In this document: positions 1 through 8,432 of the stretch, one piece after another
How positions within the stretch are numbered: position 1 is the first letter of the stretch
Layout of the letters: the number at the start of each line of letters is the position of its first letter
Source: Candidatus Rokuibacteriota bacterium
GTDB taxonomy: Bacteria > Methylomirabilota > Methylomirabilia > Rokubacteriales > CSP1-6
Reading direction: 5' to 3'
Length of the DNA stretch: 9,120 nt
Assembly (NCBI GenBank): GCA_003221595.1
Contig: QHSM01000280.1
Span: forward strand, 1-9,120
Made by a program: the position numbers and the translations under genes
Notes under the pieces: generated by a model
Told to the model about the DNA's origin: nothing
What the model saw: only the letters and a program-made list of their open reading frames with translations
The model's database searches: none

Positions 1-633
1 CGCCAGCTCGCGAAGAGCTTTGGCGTCACGCTCATGACCCTGCGCCAGGCGCTCGAGCTCCTCGAGCGCGAGCACCTCATCACGCGGCGCCACGGACTCG
101 GGACGTTCGTCGCCGCGCCGTCGATCGACTACGACATCCTCCAGCTCCAACGCTTCGCCGGCGATCTCTCGGCCAAGGGCGAGCACGTCGCGACGCGCCT
201 GCTGGGGACCCGGTTCGCGATGGCCGACCAGCGCGTTACGGAGGCGCTGCGCAGGCCGGCCCCGGCGCGGGTGCTCGTGGTGGAGCGGCTCCGGCTGGTC
301 GACGACCGCCCGCTGAGCCTTCAGCGCTCGTTCCTGCCGTCGCCCATCGGCGATGAAGTGGTGCGGGCGGACCTCGCGCTGACGCCGCTCCACCACGTGC
401 TCGAGTTCAAGCTGGGCGTCGTCATCTCGCGCGCGCACGAGACGGTCGCGGCGGTGCGGCTCGGCCGCCGCGAGGCGCGCGAGCTCGGGTGCCGCGCCGG
501 CGAGCCGGCGTTCGAATCCGAGCGCGTCTCGTACGACGCCGCCGGCGCGCCGATCGTCTTCGACCGCGTGTTCATCCCGGGCGATCGCTTCCGGATCACC
601 CGCGAACTCCGTTACGAAGGAGCGACCTCATGA
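1..633 (+). CDS. GntR-family transcription regulator with UTRA domain (5' end cut off by window)
   Basis: The reading frame is open from base 1, so the gene starts upstream; the ATG at 34 lies inside the DNA-binding domain and is not the start. The first ~37 visible residues are the second half of a GntR winged helix-turn-helix: a recognition helix with LAKSFGVTLMTLRQALELLE, then the wing ending in RRHGLGTFVA. After a linker, residues ~60-205 look like a UTRA effector-binding domain (HutC/FarR type), including the family-typical stretches VERLRLVDDRPLSLQRSFLP and APIVFDRVFIPGDRFR near the C-terminus. About 210 residues are visible and the family is usually ~240, so only ~30 are missing. The stop overlaps the etfB start (ATGA at 630-633). 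This suggests co-transcription with the catabolic genes and a role as their ligand-responsive, perhaps self-regulating, repressor. UTRA proteins bind small ligands, but the ligand here cannot be told. Confidence 0.9.
   Translation, partial: RQLAKSFGVTLMTLRQALELLEREHLITRRHGLGTFVAAPSIDYDILQLQRFAGDLSAKGEHVATRLLGTRFAMADQRVTEALRRPAPARVLVVERLRLVDDRPLSLQRSFLPSPIGDEVVRADLALTPLHHVLEFKLGVVISRAHETVAAVRLGRREARELGCRAGEPAFESERVSYDAAGAPIVFDRVFIPGDRFRITRELRYEGATS
617..622 (+). promoter_or_regulatory. Ribosome binding site of etfB
   Basis: AAGGAG lies 7 bases before the ATG at 630, inside the last codons of the GntR gene. It fixes the etfB start at 630 rather than the longer in-frame extension reaching back to 489, whose N-terminus is arginine-rich nonsense. 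Confidence 0.8.
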
Positions 634-1409
634 AGATCCTCGTCACCATCAAGCAGGTGCCGGACACGGCGACCCAGGTGAAGATCGCGGCCGACGGCAA
701 GTCGATCGATACCACCGGCGTCACCTGGATCGTCTCGCCGTACGACGAGTTCGCCGTCGAGGAGGCGCTGCGCATCAAGGAAAAGCGCGGCCAGGGCGAG
801 GTCGTGGCGGTCTCGCTCGGCCCCGATCGGGTGAAGGAGGCGCTCCGCTCCTGCCTCGCGATGGGCTGCGATCGCGCGATCCACCTGAACGACCCGGCGT
901 GGGCGGCCGCTGACACGCTGGCCACGGCCCGCGCGCTCGCGGCGGTCGTCAAGCAGGAAGGGCCGCAGCTCGTGCTGTGCGGCCGCCAGGCGATCGATGA
1001 CGACATGGGCGCCGTGACGGCGCAGCTCGCCGAGCTGCTCGGCTGGCCGTGTGCCTACTGGATCATGGAGGAGGCGATCGACGCCGACGGCAAGTCCGTC
1101 CGCGCCGCCCGCCAGGTCGAGGGCGGGCTCGAGGTCTTCGACCTCCCGCTGCCGGCCGTGCTCGCCGCGCAGAAGGGACTCAACGAGCCGCGCTATCCGA
1201 CGCTCAAAGGCATCATGGGCGCCAAGAAGAAGGAGATCAGGGACGTGAAGGCGGCCGACCTCGGAGCGGCGCCCGAGCCGCCGCAGCTCTCGATCGTCGG
1301 ACTCCAGGCTCTCCCGCCCCGGCCGCCCGGACGCATCATCCAGGGCGACGTGCCCACCGCGGTGAAGGAGCTCGTCCGCGCCCTGCGCGAGGACGCCAAA
1401 GCCATTTAG
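630..1409 (+). CDS. etfB: Electron transfer flavoprotein, beta subunit
   Basis: This is the beta subunit of ETF, the soluble FAD/AMP heterodimer that takes electrons from acyl-CoA dehydrogenases and passes them to the membrane ETF:quinone oxidoreductase. The 259-residue length is normal. It begins MKILVTIKQVPD, the standard EtfB opening. Residues 118-127 (GRQAIDDDMG) form the nucleotide-binding loop. Residues 161-201 carry the ETF-beta signature: R161-x-VEGG, then LPLPAVL, then LNEPRYPTLKGIMGAKKK. The C-terminus (GRIIQGD near 234-240) is also typical. The start at 630 overlaps the regulator's stop and has a good ribosome binding site. Together with etfA just downstream, the two subunits would be made in equal amounts. 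Adjacent acyl-CoA dehydrogenases are the expected electron donors. Nothing seen distinguishes an electron-bifurcating ETF, and no partner for one is encoded here. Confidence 0.96.
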   Translation: MKILVTIKQVPDTATQVKIAADGKSIDTTGVTWIVSPYDEFAVEEALRIKEKRGQGEVVAVSLGPDRVKEALRSCLAMGCDRAIHLNDPAWAAADTLATARALAAVVKQEGPQLVLCGRQAIDDDMGAVTAQLAELLGWPCAYWIMEEAIDADGKSVRAARQVEGGLEVFDLPLPAVLAAQKGLNEPRYPTLKGIMGAKKKEIRDVKAADLGAAPEPPQLSIVGLQALPPRPPGRIIQGDVPTAVKELVRALREDAKAI

Positions 1410-1428
1410 CGAAGGGGAAGAGGGAACA

Positions 1429-2409
1429 ATGCCGAACGCGTTCTGGTGCCTCGTCGAGGACGATCGAAACGGCTCGCCGAAGAAGGTCATGGCCGAGGTC
1501 ATCGGCGAAGCCTCGCGGCTGGCGCCCGGGCGGGCCGAGGCCGTGTGGCTCACCGACAAGGCGAGCGAGGCCGGCCTGAAGCAGCTCGCCGAGTGGGGCG
1601 CCGCGAGAGTGCTGCTCCTCGAGCACGCGGCGCTCGCTCCGTACCGGAGCGAAGTGTGGGTGGCCGCCGCCGCCGAGCTCGCGGCCAAGGAGGCGCCGAA
1701 GGCGATCTTCGCGCCCGTGACGAGCCGCCAGCGCGAGTTCGTGGCGCGGCTCGCCGCGCGGCTCGGCGTGGGCCTCGCCGCCGATTCGGTCGGCTTCGCG
1801 CTCGAGGGCGACACGCTCGTCGCGACGCGCCCGGTCTACGCGGGCAAGCTTCTCTCGAAGGTGACGTGGGCGAAGGCGCCGTGGGTCGCGACGCTCAGGC
1901 CCAACGTGTTCCGTCCCGCCGAAACGCAGACCGGAAAGACCGCGCCGGTCGAGCGTCCCGCGGTGGCGACGGCCGCCGCCCAGATGAAGTTCGTGGAGCG
2001 GCGCGAGGAAGTCTCGACGGGGCTCCCCGAGCTGACCGAAGCGGAGACGGTCATCTCGGGCGGCCGCGGGATGAAGGGGCCCGAGAACTACGTGATCCTC
2101 GAGGAGCTGGGCCGCGTGATCGGCGCCGCGGTGGGCGCGTCCCGCGCCGCCGTCGACGCCGGCTGGCGGCCGCACCGGTTCCAGATCGGACAGACCGGCC
2201 GGACCATCTCGCCCAAGCTCTACCTGGGCTTCGGCGTCTCGGGCGCGATCCAGCACCTGGCCGGGATGCGAACGTCGAAAGTCATCGTCGCGGTGAACAA
2301 GGACCCGGAGGCGCCGATCTTCAAGATCGCCGACTTCGGCCTCGTCGCCGATCTCTTCGAGGTCGTGCCCGAGCTCACGAAAGAGTTCAAGAAGCTCCTG
2401 GAGAAATAG
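1429..2409 (+). CDS. etfA: Electron transfer flavoprotein, alpha subunit
   Basis: This is the FAD-carrying subunit of ETF (326 residues, normal for the family). The N-terminal domain (1-~200) is the variable nucleotide-fold half. The C-terminal FAD domain is fully recognisable: SGGRGMKGPENY at 210-221, VGASRAAVDAGW at 235-246, QIGQTG at 252-257, SGAIQHLAG at 271-279, NKDPEAPIF at 290-298 and ADFGLVADLF at 301-310. It starts 19 bases after etfB; AGAGGG at 1419-1424 sits just upstream of the ATG. The order etfB-etfA followed directly by an acyl-CoA dehydrogenase gene (10-base gap) is the common arrangement for an ETF dedicated to a local fatty-acid or amino-acid oxidation pathway. Confidence 0.96.
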   Translation: MPNAFWCLVEDDRNGSPKKVMAEVIGEASRLAPGRAEAVWLTDKASEAGLKQLAEWGAARVLLLEHAALAPYRSEVWVAAAAELAAKEAPKAIFAPVTSRQREFVARLAARLGVGLAADSVGFALEGDTLVATRPVYAGKLLSKVTWAKAPWVATLRPNVFRPAETQTGKTAPVERPAVATAAAQMKFVERREEVSTGLPELTEAETVISGGRGMKGPENYVILEELGRVIGAAVGASRAAVDAGWRPHRFQIGQTGRTISPKLYLGFGVSGAIQHLAGMRTSKVIVAVNKDPEAPIFKIADFGLVADLFEVVPELTKEFKKLLEK

Positions 2410-2419
2410 ACCAAGGCTC

Positions 2420-3722
2420 ATGCGACTGGAATTGACCGGCGAGCAGCAGATGATCCAGGCGACGGTCCGGGAGTTTGCCGACGCCCAGATCAGGCCGATC
2501 GCCGCCGAGATCGATCGGGACTGCCGCTTCCCGCACGAGACGGTCAAGGGCATGGGCGAGCTCGGGCTCATGGGCATGGTGATTCCCGAGCGGTGGGGCG
2601 GGAGCGGGGCCGGCGCGGTGGCGTACGTGGTGGCCCTCGAGGAGATCGCCAGGGCGTGCGCGAGCCACGCGGTTGTCATGTCGGTCAACAACTCGCTCTA
2701 CGGCGACCCGCTGTACCGGTTCGGCACGGACGCGCAGCGCGAGCAGTTCCTCCGGCCGGTCGCCTCCGGCCATGCCCACGGGTGCTTCGCGCTCACGGAG
2801 CCCCAGGCCGGCTCCGACGCGACGAACCAGGCGACGATCGCGTCGCGCGACGGCGATCATTACGTGCTCACCGGCCGCAAGCGCTTCATCACCACCGGCC
2901 GCGAGGCGTCGTTCGCGCTCGTCTTCGGCCAGACGGATCGCGCCCGCGGGCATCGCGGTATCTCCGCCTTCGTCGTCGAGAAGGGGACGCCCGGCTTCAC
3001 GGTTGCCAGGATCGAGGACAAGCTCGGCATCCGGGCCTCCGACACCGCCGAGCTCGTCTTCGACGACTGCCGCGTGCCGGCCGCGAACCGCCTCGGCGAG
3101 GAGGGACAGGGATTCCGGATCGCCCTGTCGGCGATCGACGGCGGCCGGGTCGGCATCGCCGCCCAGGCGGTCGGCATCGCCGCGGGCGCGTACGAGCGAT
3201 CGGTGGCCTACGCGCGGGAGCGCCGATCCTTCGGCGTCCCGATCGGCGAGCACCAGATGGTGCAATGGATGCTGGCCGACATGGCGGTGGCGATCGACGG
3301 CGCCCGGGTCGGCATCGCCGCCCAGGCGGTCGGCATCGCCGCGGGCGCGTACGAGCGATCGGTGGCCTACGCGCGGGAGCGCCGATCCTTCGGCGTCCCG
3401 ATCGGCGAGCACCAGATGGTGCAATGGATGCTGGCCGACATGGCGGTGGCGATCGACGGCGCCCGGCTGCTCACGCTGCGCGCCGCCGCTCTCAAGGAGG
3501 CCGGCCGTCCGTTCGGGACCGCCGCCGCGATGGCCAAGCTCTTCGCCGCCGAGATGGCGATGAAGGTCACCACCGACGCCATCCAGGTCCACGGCGGCTA
3601 CGGCTTCATCAAGGACTACGAGGTGGAGCGCGCCTTCCGCGACGCGAAGATCACGCAGCTCTACGAGGGAACCTCCCAGATCCAGAAGCTCGTGATCGCG
3701 CGCGCGGTGCTGCGAGGTGATC

Positions 3723-3736
<14 letters not shown>
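2420..3736 (+). CDS. Acyl-CoA dehydrogenase with an internal 53-residue tandem duplication
   Basis: FAD enzyme that forms the alpha-beta double bond of an acyl-CoA and gives electrons to ETF. Domains in order: N-terminal helical domain (~1-115), middle beta domain with signature CFALTEPQAGSDATN at 122-136, and C-terminal helical domain from ~230. The second signature starts QVHGGYGFIKDYEVER at 389-404. YEGTSQIQ at 415-422 supplies the likely catalytic base Glu416, the position used by short- and medium-chain enzymes. The protein has 438 residues, while the family usually has ~380. The excess is exactly one repeat: residues 243-295 recur as 296-348, including a second copy of the FAD-contact segment YARERRSFG. 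Without the repeat it would be 385 residues. The frame stays open, so a longer protein could be made, but whether it folds is unknown. Butyryl-CoA or isobutyryl-CoA is the likely substrate from context. The stop overlaps the next gene by 14 bases. Confidence 0.93.
3130..3148 (+). repeat. Short direct repeat flanking the duplication (left copy)
   Basis: A 19-base stretch beginning GGCGATCGACGGCG recurs at 3448-3466 with one difference (base 15: G here at 3144, C at 3462). A hybrid of the two occurs at the centre junction, 3289-3307. In the inferred unduplicated gene only the left and right copies would exist, 159 bases apart. They are the natural substrate for slippage or unequal crossing-over that would create the duplication. 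Confidence 0.85.
3145..3466 (+). repeat. Tandem direct duplication, 159-bp unit, two copies
   Basis: Bases 3145-3303 are repeated without any mismatch at 3304-3462. The identity runs four bases further, so 3145-3307 equals 3304-3466 (163 bases at an offset of 159). Going left, similarity continues to 3130/3289 with a single difference (G at 3144, C at 3303). The unit is 53 codons, so the acyl-CoA dehydrogenase frame is kept. Complete identity even at silent third positions points to a very recent event or an assembly artefact rather than an ancient domain repeat. Confidence 0.97.
3714..3717 (+). promoter_or_regulatory. Ribosome binding site deciding the mutase large-subunit start
   Basis: GAGG at 3714-3717 is 5 bases before the ATG at 3723. 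An in-frame GTG at 3717 would overlap this motif and have no site of its own, so the ATG is preferred. Confidence 0.6.
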
Positions 3737-5336
<1,600 letters not shown>

Positions 5337-5383
5337 GGCGGGAGCAGCAACGCAGATGCTGCGCAGGGTGAAGGAGAGATGAG
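5337..5383 (+). promoter_or_regulatory. Largest intergenic gap, with ribosome binding site for ilvE
   Basis: This 47-base spacer is the longest non-coding stretch in the window. AAGGAG at 5371-5376 stands 7 bases before the ATG at 5384 and fixes that start; the ATG at 5379 is out of frame and meets a stop at once. A small hairpin is possible (CGCAG/CTGCG, 5351-5363), but with no T-run it is not a terminator. I see no convincing promoter. Confidence 0.6.
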
Positions 5384-6451
5384 ATGAGTGAGCCGATCAG
5401 GATCACACGGGCGACGGTGAAGAAGCAGAAGCCGAAGGACAGCGAGCTCACGTTCGGGACCGTCTTCACCGATCACATGTTCGTCATGAACTTCCAGGAG
5501 GAGAAGGGCTGGTACGACCCGCGCGTCGAGCCGTACGGGCCGCTCTCGATGGACCCGGCGGCGGCGGTGCTGCACTACGCCCAGGCGGTGTTCGACGGTC
5601 TCAAGGCGTTCCGCGGCCGCGACGGCCGCGTCCGCCTCTTCCGACCGCAGAAGCACGTGGACCGGCTCATCCAGTCCTCGAACCGCCTGTGCATCCCGCC
5701 GCTCGATCCCGAGCTCGCGCTGAGGTCGCTCGTGACGCTCGTCGGGCTCGAGAAGGACTGGGTGCCCTCGACGGTGGGAACATCCCTCTACGTTCGCCCG
5801 ACGATCGTCGCCAACGAGGCGTTCCTCGGCGTGCGGCCGGCGAAGTCCTACATCTACTACGTGATCCTGTCCCCCGTCGGCGCCTACTACCCCGAGGGGA
5901 TGAATCCGGTGAAGATCCTGGTGGTCGACAAGTACGTCCGCGCCGTCGAGGGCGGCGTGGGCAGCGCGAAGACCGGCGTCAACTACGCGGCAAGCCTCTT
6001 CGCCGCCGAGGAGGCGAAGCACGCCGGGTTCACGCAGGTGCTCTGGCTCGACGGCCGGGAGCGCAAGTACGTCGACGAAGTGGGCACGATGAACATCATG
6101 CTGAAGATCGGGGACGAGATCGTCACGCCGCCGCTCAGCGGGACGATCCTGGCCGGCGTCACCCGCGACTCGGCCCTGACGCTGATGCGCGAGTGGGGCC
6201 TGCGGGTCGCCGAGCGCCCGATCGCGATCGACGAGGTGGCCGCCGCCGCGCGCAGGGGCACGCTCGAGGAAGTCTGGGGCACCGGCACCGCCGCCGTCAT
6301 CTCGCCGGTCGGCGAGCTCGCCTACAAGGGCGAGCGGCTCGTGATCAACGAGGGCAAGATCGGCAAGCTTACCCGGAAGCTCTACGACGCGATCGTCGGC
6401 ATCCAGTACGGGACGGCGCCGGATCCCCACGGCTGGACGGTCCCGGTCTAG
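5384..6451 (+). CDS. ilvE: Branched-chain amino acid aminotransferase
   Basis: PLP enzyme of fold type IV that moves the amino group between valine, leucine or isoleucine and 2-oxoglutarate. Its 355 residues fit the longer, eukaryote-like branch of bacterial BCATs rather than the ~300-residue E. coli type. Visible marks: LHYAQAVFDGLKAFRG at 63-78, YVRPTIVANE at 136-145, the PLP lysine Lys196 in GSAKTGVNYA, YVDEVGTMNIM at 229-239 and a C-terminal GTGTAAVISPV loop near 302. The usual cytosolic location applies (no signal peptide). It lies between the two mutase subunit genes, linking valine to isobutyryl-CoA on paper: valine is deaminated to 2-oxoisovalerate, which needs a branched-chain oxoacid dehydrogenase (not in this window) to give isobutyryl-CoA. 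It could equally serve biosynthesis; the direction cannot be read from sequence. Confidence 0.93.
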   Translation: MSEPIRITRATVKKQKPKDSELTFGTVFTDHMFVMNFQEEKGWYDPRVEPYGPLSMDPAAAVLHYAQAVFDGLKAFRGRDGRVRLFRPQKHVDRLIQSSNRLCIPPLDPELALRSLVTLVGLEKDWVPSTVGTSLYVRPTIVANEAFLGVRPAKSYIYYVILSPVGAYYPEGMNPVKILVVDKYVRAVEGGVGSAKTGVNYAASLFAAEEAKHAGFTQVLWLDGRERKYVDEVGTMNIMLKIGDEIVTPPLSGTILAGVTRDSALTLMREWGLRVAERPIAIDEVAAAARRGTLEEVWGTGTAAVISPVGELAYKGERLVINEGKIGKLTRKLYDAIVGIQYGTAPDPHGWTVPV

Positions 6452-6455
6452 GTGA
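6450..6455 (+). promoter_or_regulatory. Ribosome binding site of the HIT gene
   Basis: AGGTGA, overlapping the ilvE stop codon, lies 5 bases before the ATG at 6461. It favours this start over the in-frame GTG at 6452, which falls inside the motif. Confidence 0.55.
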
Positions 6456-6460
6456 CGGCC

Positions 6461-6883
6461 ATGAGCGACTGCGTCTTCTGCAAGATCCGCGACGGACAGA
6501 TTCCGTCGATCAAGCTCCACGAGGACGCGCGGACGCTCTGCATCATGGACATCAACCCGCTCAACGTGGGCCACTGCCTGGTCCTCACCCGGGCGCACGC
6601 GCCGACGATCTTCGACGCAGACCCGGCCGATCTCGCGGCCGCGATCACCACCGCGCAGCGGGTCGCCCGGGCGCAGCAGACGGCGCTCCGGCCCGACGGG
6701 CTGAACATGCTGCAGGCCAACGGCGCGGCGGCCTTCCAGTCGGTGCCGCACTTCCACCTGCACCTCATCCCGCGCTGGACCAACGACGGCAAGGGGTTCG
6801 ACTGGAAGCTCGTCCCCGGGGACCGAGACCAGGTCCAGAAAGCCGGCGAGAAGATCCGCGCCGCGCTCGCCGGAGGCGCATGA
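6461..6883 (+). CDS. HIT-family nucleotide-binding protein
   Basis: This is a histidine-triad protein of 140 residues, from a family that hydrolyses or transfers nucleoside monophosphates (for example AMP-amine or dinucleoside polyphosphate hydrolases). The catalytic triad motif HFHLHLIPR spans 97-105 (His97, His99, His101). The N-terminus MSDCVFCKI has the Cys4-x-x-Cys7 pair common in zinc-binding HIT proteins, and NPLNVGHCLVLTRAHAPTIFD at ~32-52 is the standard first strand region. Its last bases overlap the next gene's start. The HIT domain has no known step in acyl-CoA oxidation, so its place between mutase subunit genes is unexplained; it may simply be a housekeeping gene carried along. 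The exact substrate cannot be predicted. Confidence 0.92.
   Translation: MSDCVFCKIRDGQIPSIKLHEDARTLCIMDINPLNVGHCLVLTRAHAPTIFDADPADLAAAITTAQRVARAQQTALRPDGLNMLQANGAAAFQSVPHFHLHLIPRWTNDGKGFDWKLVPGDRDQVQKAGEKIRAALAGGA
6872..6876 (+). promoter_or_regulatory. Ribosome binding site deciding the icmB start
   Basis: GGAGG ends 6 bases before the second of two adjacent ATG codons (6880 and 6883). That spacing favours 6883; from 6880 it would be only 3 bases. Confidence 0.6.
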
Positions 6884-7287
6884 TGGCCGAGCGGGCGATT
6901 CGCGTCGTCGTCGCCAAGCCGGGGCTCGACGGCCACGACCGCGGGGCCAAGATCGTGGCGCGGGCGCTGCGCGACGCGGGCTTCGAGGTGATCTACACCG
7001 GGCTCCACCAGACGCCCGAGCAGATCGTCGCCACCGCGGTCCAGGAGGACGCCGACGCCATCGGGCTCTCGGTCCTCTCCGGGGCCCACAACTATCTCTT
7101 CCAGCGCGTCCTCGAGCTGCTGGCCGAGCAGGGCGCCGGCGACATCGCCGTCTTCGGGGGCGGGATCATCCCGCCCGAGGACATCGCCGGCCTCAAGGCG
7201 ATGGGCGTGAAGGAGCTCTTCACGCCCGGCACCTCGACCCAGGACATCGTCCGCTTCGTTCGCGAGCACATCCGCGCGGCGGTTTGA
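6883..7287 (+). CDS. icmB: B12-binding small subunit of acyl-CoA mutase
   Basis: This is the cobalamin-binding Rossmann-like subunit that pairs with the large subunit to form the coenzyme B12 mutase (134 residues; stand-alone small subunits are ~135). The base-off/His-on motif DxHxxG is present as Asp16-Gly-His18-Asp-Arg-Gly21 in KPGLDGHDRGAK, His18 being the expected cobalt ligand. The other standard parts follow: GLSVLSGAHN (the SxL region holding the nucleotide tail) near 65-75, VFGGGIIP near 90-98 and the C-terminal LFTPGTSTQDIV. It is separated from icmA by ilvE and the HIT gene, about 1.5 kb. No fused GTPase chaperone domain (as in IcmF) and no MeaB-type gene is visible. The alternative start is the ATG at 6880, two residues' difference at most. 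Confidence 0.9.
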   Translation: MAERAIRVVVAKPGLDGHDRGAKIVARALRDAGFEVIYTGLHQTPEQIVATAVQEDADAIGLSVLSGAHNYLFQRVLELLAEQGAGDIAVFGGGIIPPEDIAGLKAMGVKELFTPGTSTQDIVRFVREHIRAAV

Positions 7288-7289
7288 GC

Positions 7290-8432
7290 GTGGACTTCGA
7301 GCTGACCGCCGAGCAGCAGCAGGTCCGCGAGGTCGCCCGCGCGTTCGCGGAGGCCGAGCTCGGCGACAAGATCGCCCCGTTCGACGAGCGCCACGAGTTC
7401 CCGCACGAGATCGTGAGGAAGCTCGGCCCGCTCGGCTTCCTCGGCGTGCTCGTGCCCGAGGAGCTCGGCGGCGCCGCGCTGGACTACGTGTCGTACGCGC
7501 TGATCGTCGAGGAGCTGTGCCGTGGCGACGCGTCGGTCGGCATCACGATGTGGGCGCACAACTCGCTCTGCACCAACCACATCGCCACCTTCGGATCGCC
7601 GGAGCAGAAGCGGCGGTATCTGCCGCCCCTGGCCGCCGGCCGGGTGCTGGGAGCCTGGGGCCTCACCGAGCCGGGCTCGGGCTCGGACGCCGCGGCGCTC
7701 GTCACGCGCGCCGAGCTCCGCGGGGAATCGTGGATCCTGAACGGCAGCAAGGCCTTCATCACGAACGCCTCGGTCGCCTCCACCGCGGTCGTCATGGCCC
7801 GTACCGACGGCGGGCGGAGCCGGGGCATCTCGGCCTTCGTCGTCGAGCGCGGGGCGCCCGGCTTCACGAGCGGCAAGCCGTATCGCAAGCTCGGGCTGCA
7901 CGCCTCGGACACCGCGGAGCTGATCTTTCAGGACGCCCGCATCCCCGCCGCCAGCCTGCTCGGCGAGCGCGGTGCCGGGTTCGCGCAGGCCATGACGGTG
8001 CTGGAGGGCGGGCGCATCGCGATGGCGGCGATGGGCGTGGGCATCGCCCAGGCGGCGGTGGATCAGGCCACCCGGTACATGCGGCAGCGCACCGCGTTCG
8101 GCAAGACGCTCGCGGAGTTCGACGGTCTTCAGGGCATGATCGCCGACGTCGCGACCGACGTCGAGGTGGCGCGCCTGCTGACGCTGCGCGCGGCCTATTT
8201 AAAAGATAGCGGCCGGCCGGCGATGCACGCGGCGGCGATGGCGAAGCTGTTCGCGTCGGAGGCGGCGATGAAGGCGGCGACGAAGGCCGTGCAGATCCAC
8301 GGCGGCGCCGGGTACATCTCGGAATTCCCGGTCGAGCGCATCTTCCGGGACGCGAAGCTCACCGAGATCGGCGAAGGCACGTCCGAAATTCAGCGCATGG
8401 TCATCGCCCGGGAGATCCTCCAGCTCACGTGA
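7290..8432 (+). CDS. Acyl-CoA dehydrogenase (second, normal length)
   Basis: FAD-dependent acyl-CoA dehydrogenase of 380 residues, a typical length. Signature AWGLTEPGSGSDAAAL spans 122-137; the FAD-contact motif TRYMRQRTAFG is at 261-271; QIHGGAGYISEFPVER at 335-350 is the second signature. GEGTSEIQR at 361-369 gives the likely catalytic Glu362. In the region duplicated in the other dehydrogenase of this operon it has a single copy, which serves as an internal control. There is no ATG: the start is either GTG at 7290 (giving MDFELTAEQQ, a usual family N-terminus) or TTG at 7284, which overlaps the icmB stop. I see no clear ribosome binding site, so translation probably depends on coupling to icmB. 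The substrate is not certain; isobutyryl-CoA, butyryl-CoA or 2-methylacyl-CoA are all plausible. Confidence 0.93.
   Translation: MDFELTAEQQQVREVARAFAEAELGDKIAPFDERHEFPHEIVRKLGPLGFLGVLVPEELGGAALDYVSYALIVEELCRGDASVGITMWAHNSLCTNHIATFGSPEQKRRYLPPLAAGRVLGAWGLTEPGSGSDAAALVTRAELRGESWILNGSKAFITNASVASTAVVMARTDGGRSRGISAFVVERGAPGFTSGKPYRKLGLHASDTAELIFQDARIPAASLLGERGAGFAQAMTVLEGGRIAMAAMGVGIAQAAVDQATRYMRQRTAFGKTLAEFDGLQGMIADVATDVEVARLLTLRAAYLKDSGRPAMHAAAMAKLFASEAAMKAATKAVQIHGGAGYISEFPVERIFRDAKLTEIGEGTSEIQRMVIAREILQLT

Noticed and set aside
489..629. Possible 47-residue N-terminal extension of etfB
   Set aside because: The extension is arginine-rich, overlaps the regulator gene in another frame and lacks a ribosome binding site, whereas the start at 630 has one and gives the standard EtfB N-terminus.
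3149..3183. Nested 14-base direct repeat (offset 21) giving VGIAA twice within each duplicated unit
   Set aside because: Gly/Ile/Ala-rich helix sequence is usual at this place in acyl-CoA dehydrogenases (the second enzyme has a similar pattern), so it is probably compositional.
5351..5363. Small hairpin (5-bp stem, 3-base loop) in the gap before ilvE
   Set aside because: The stem is short, there is no T-tract, and alternative pairings exist nearby; it does not support a terminator or riboswitch.
5689..6882. Very long in-frame upstream extension of icmB
   Set aside because: It is an out-of-frame shadow of ilvE and the HIT gene; the true small subunit begins at the tandem ATGs at 6880/6883.
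8178..8202. Possible internal promoter around the TATTTAA patch before the ABC ATPase
   Set aside because: The only upstream -35-like hexamer (CTGACG at 8178-8183) is about 12 bases away, too close, and the patch reads as normal codons.
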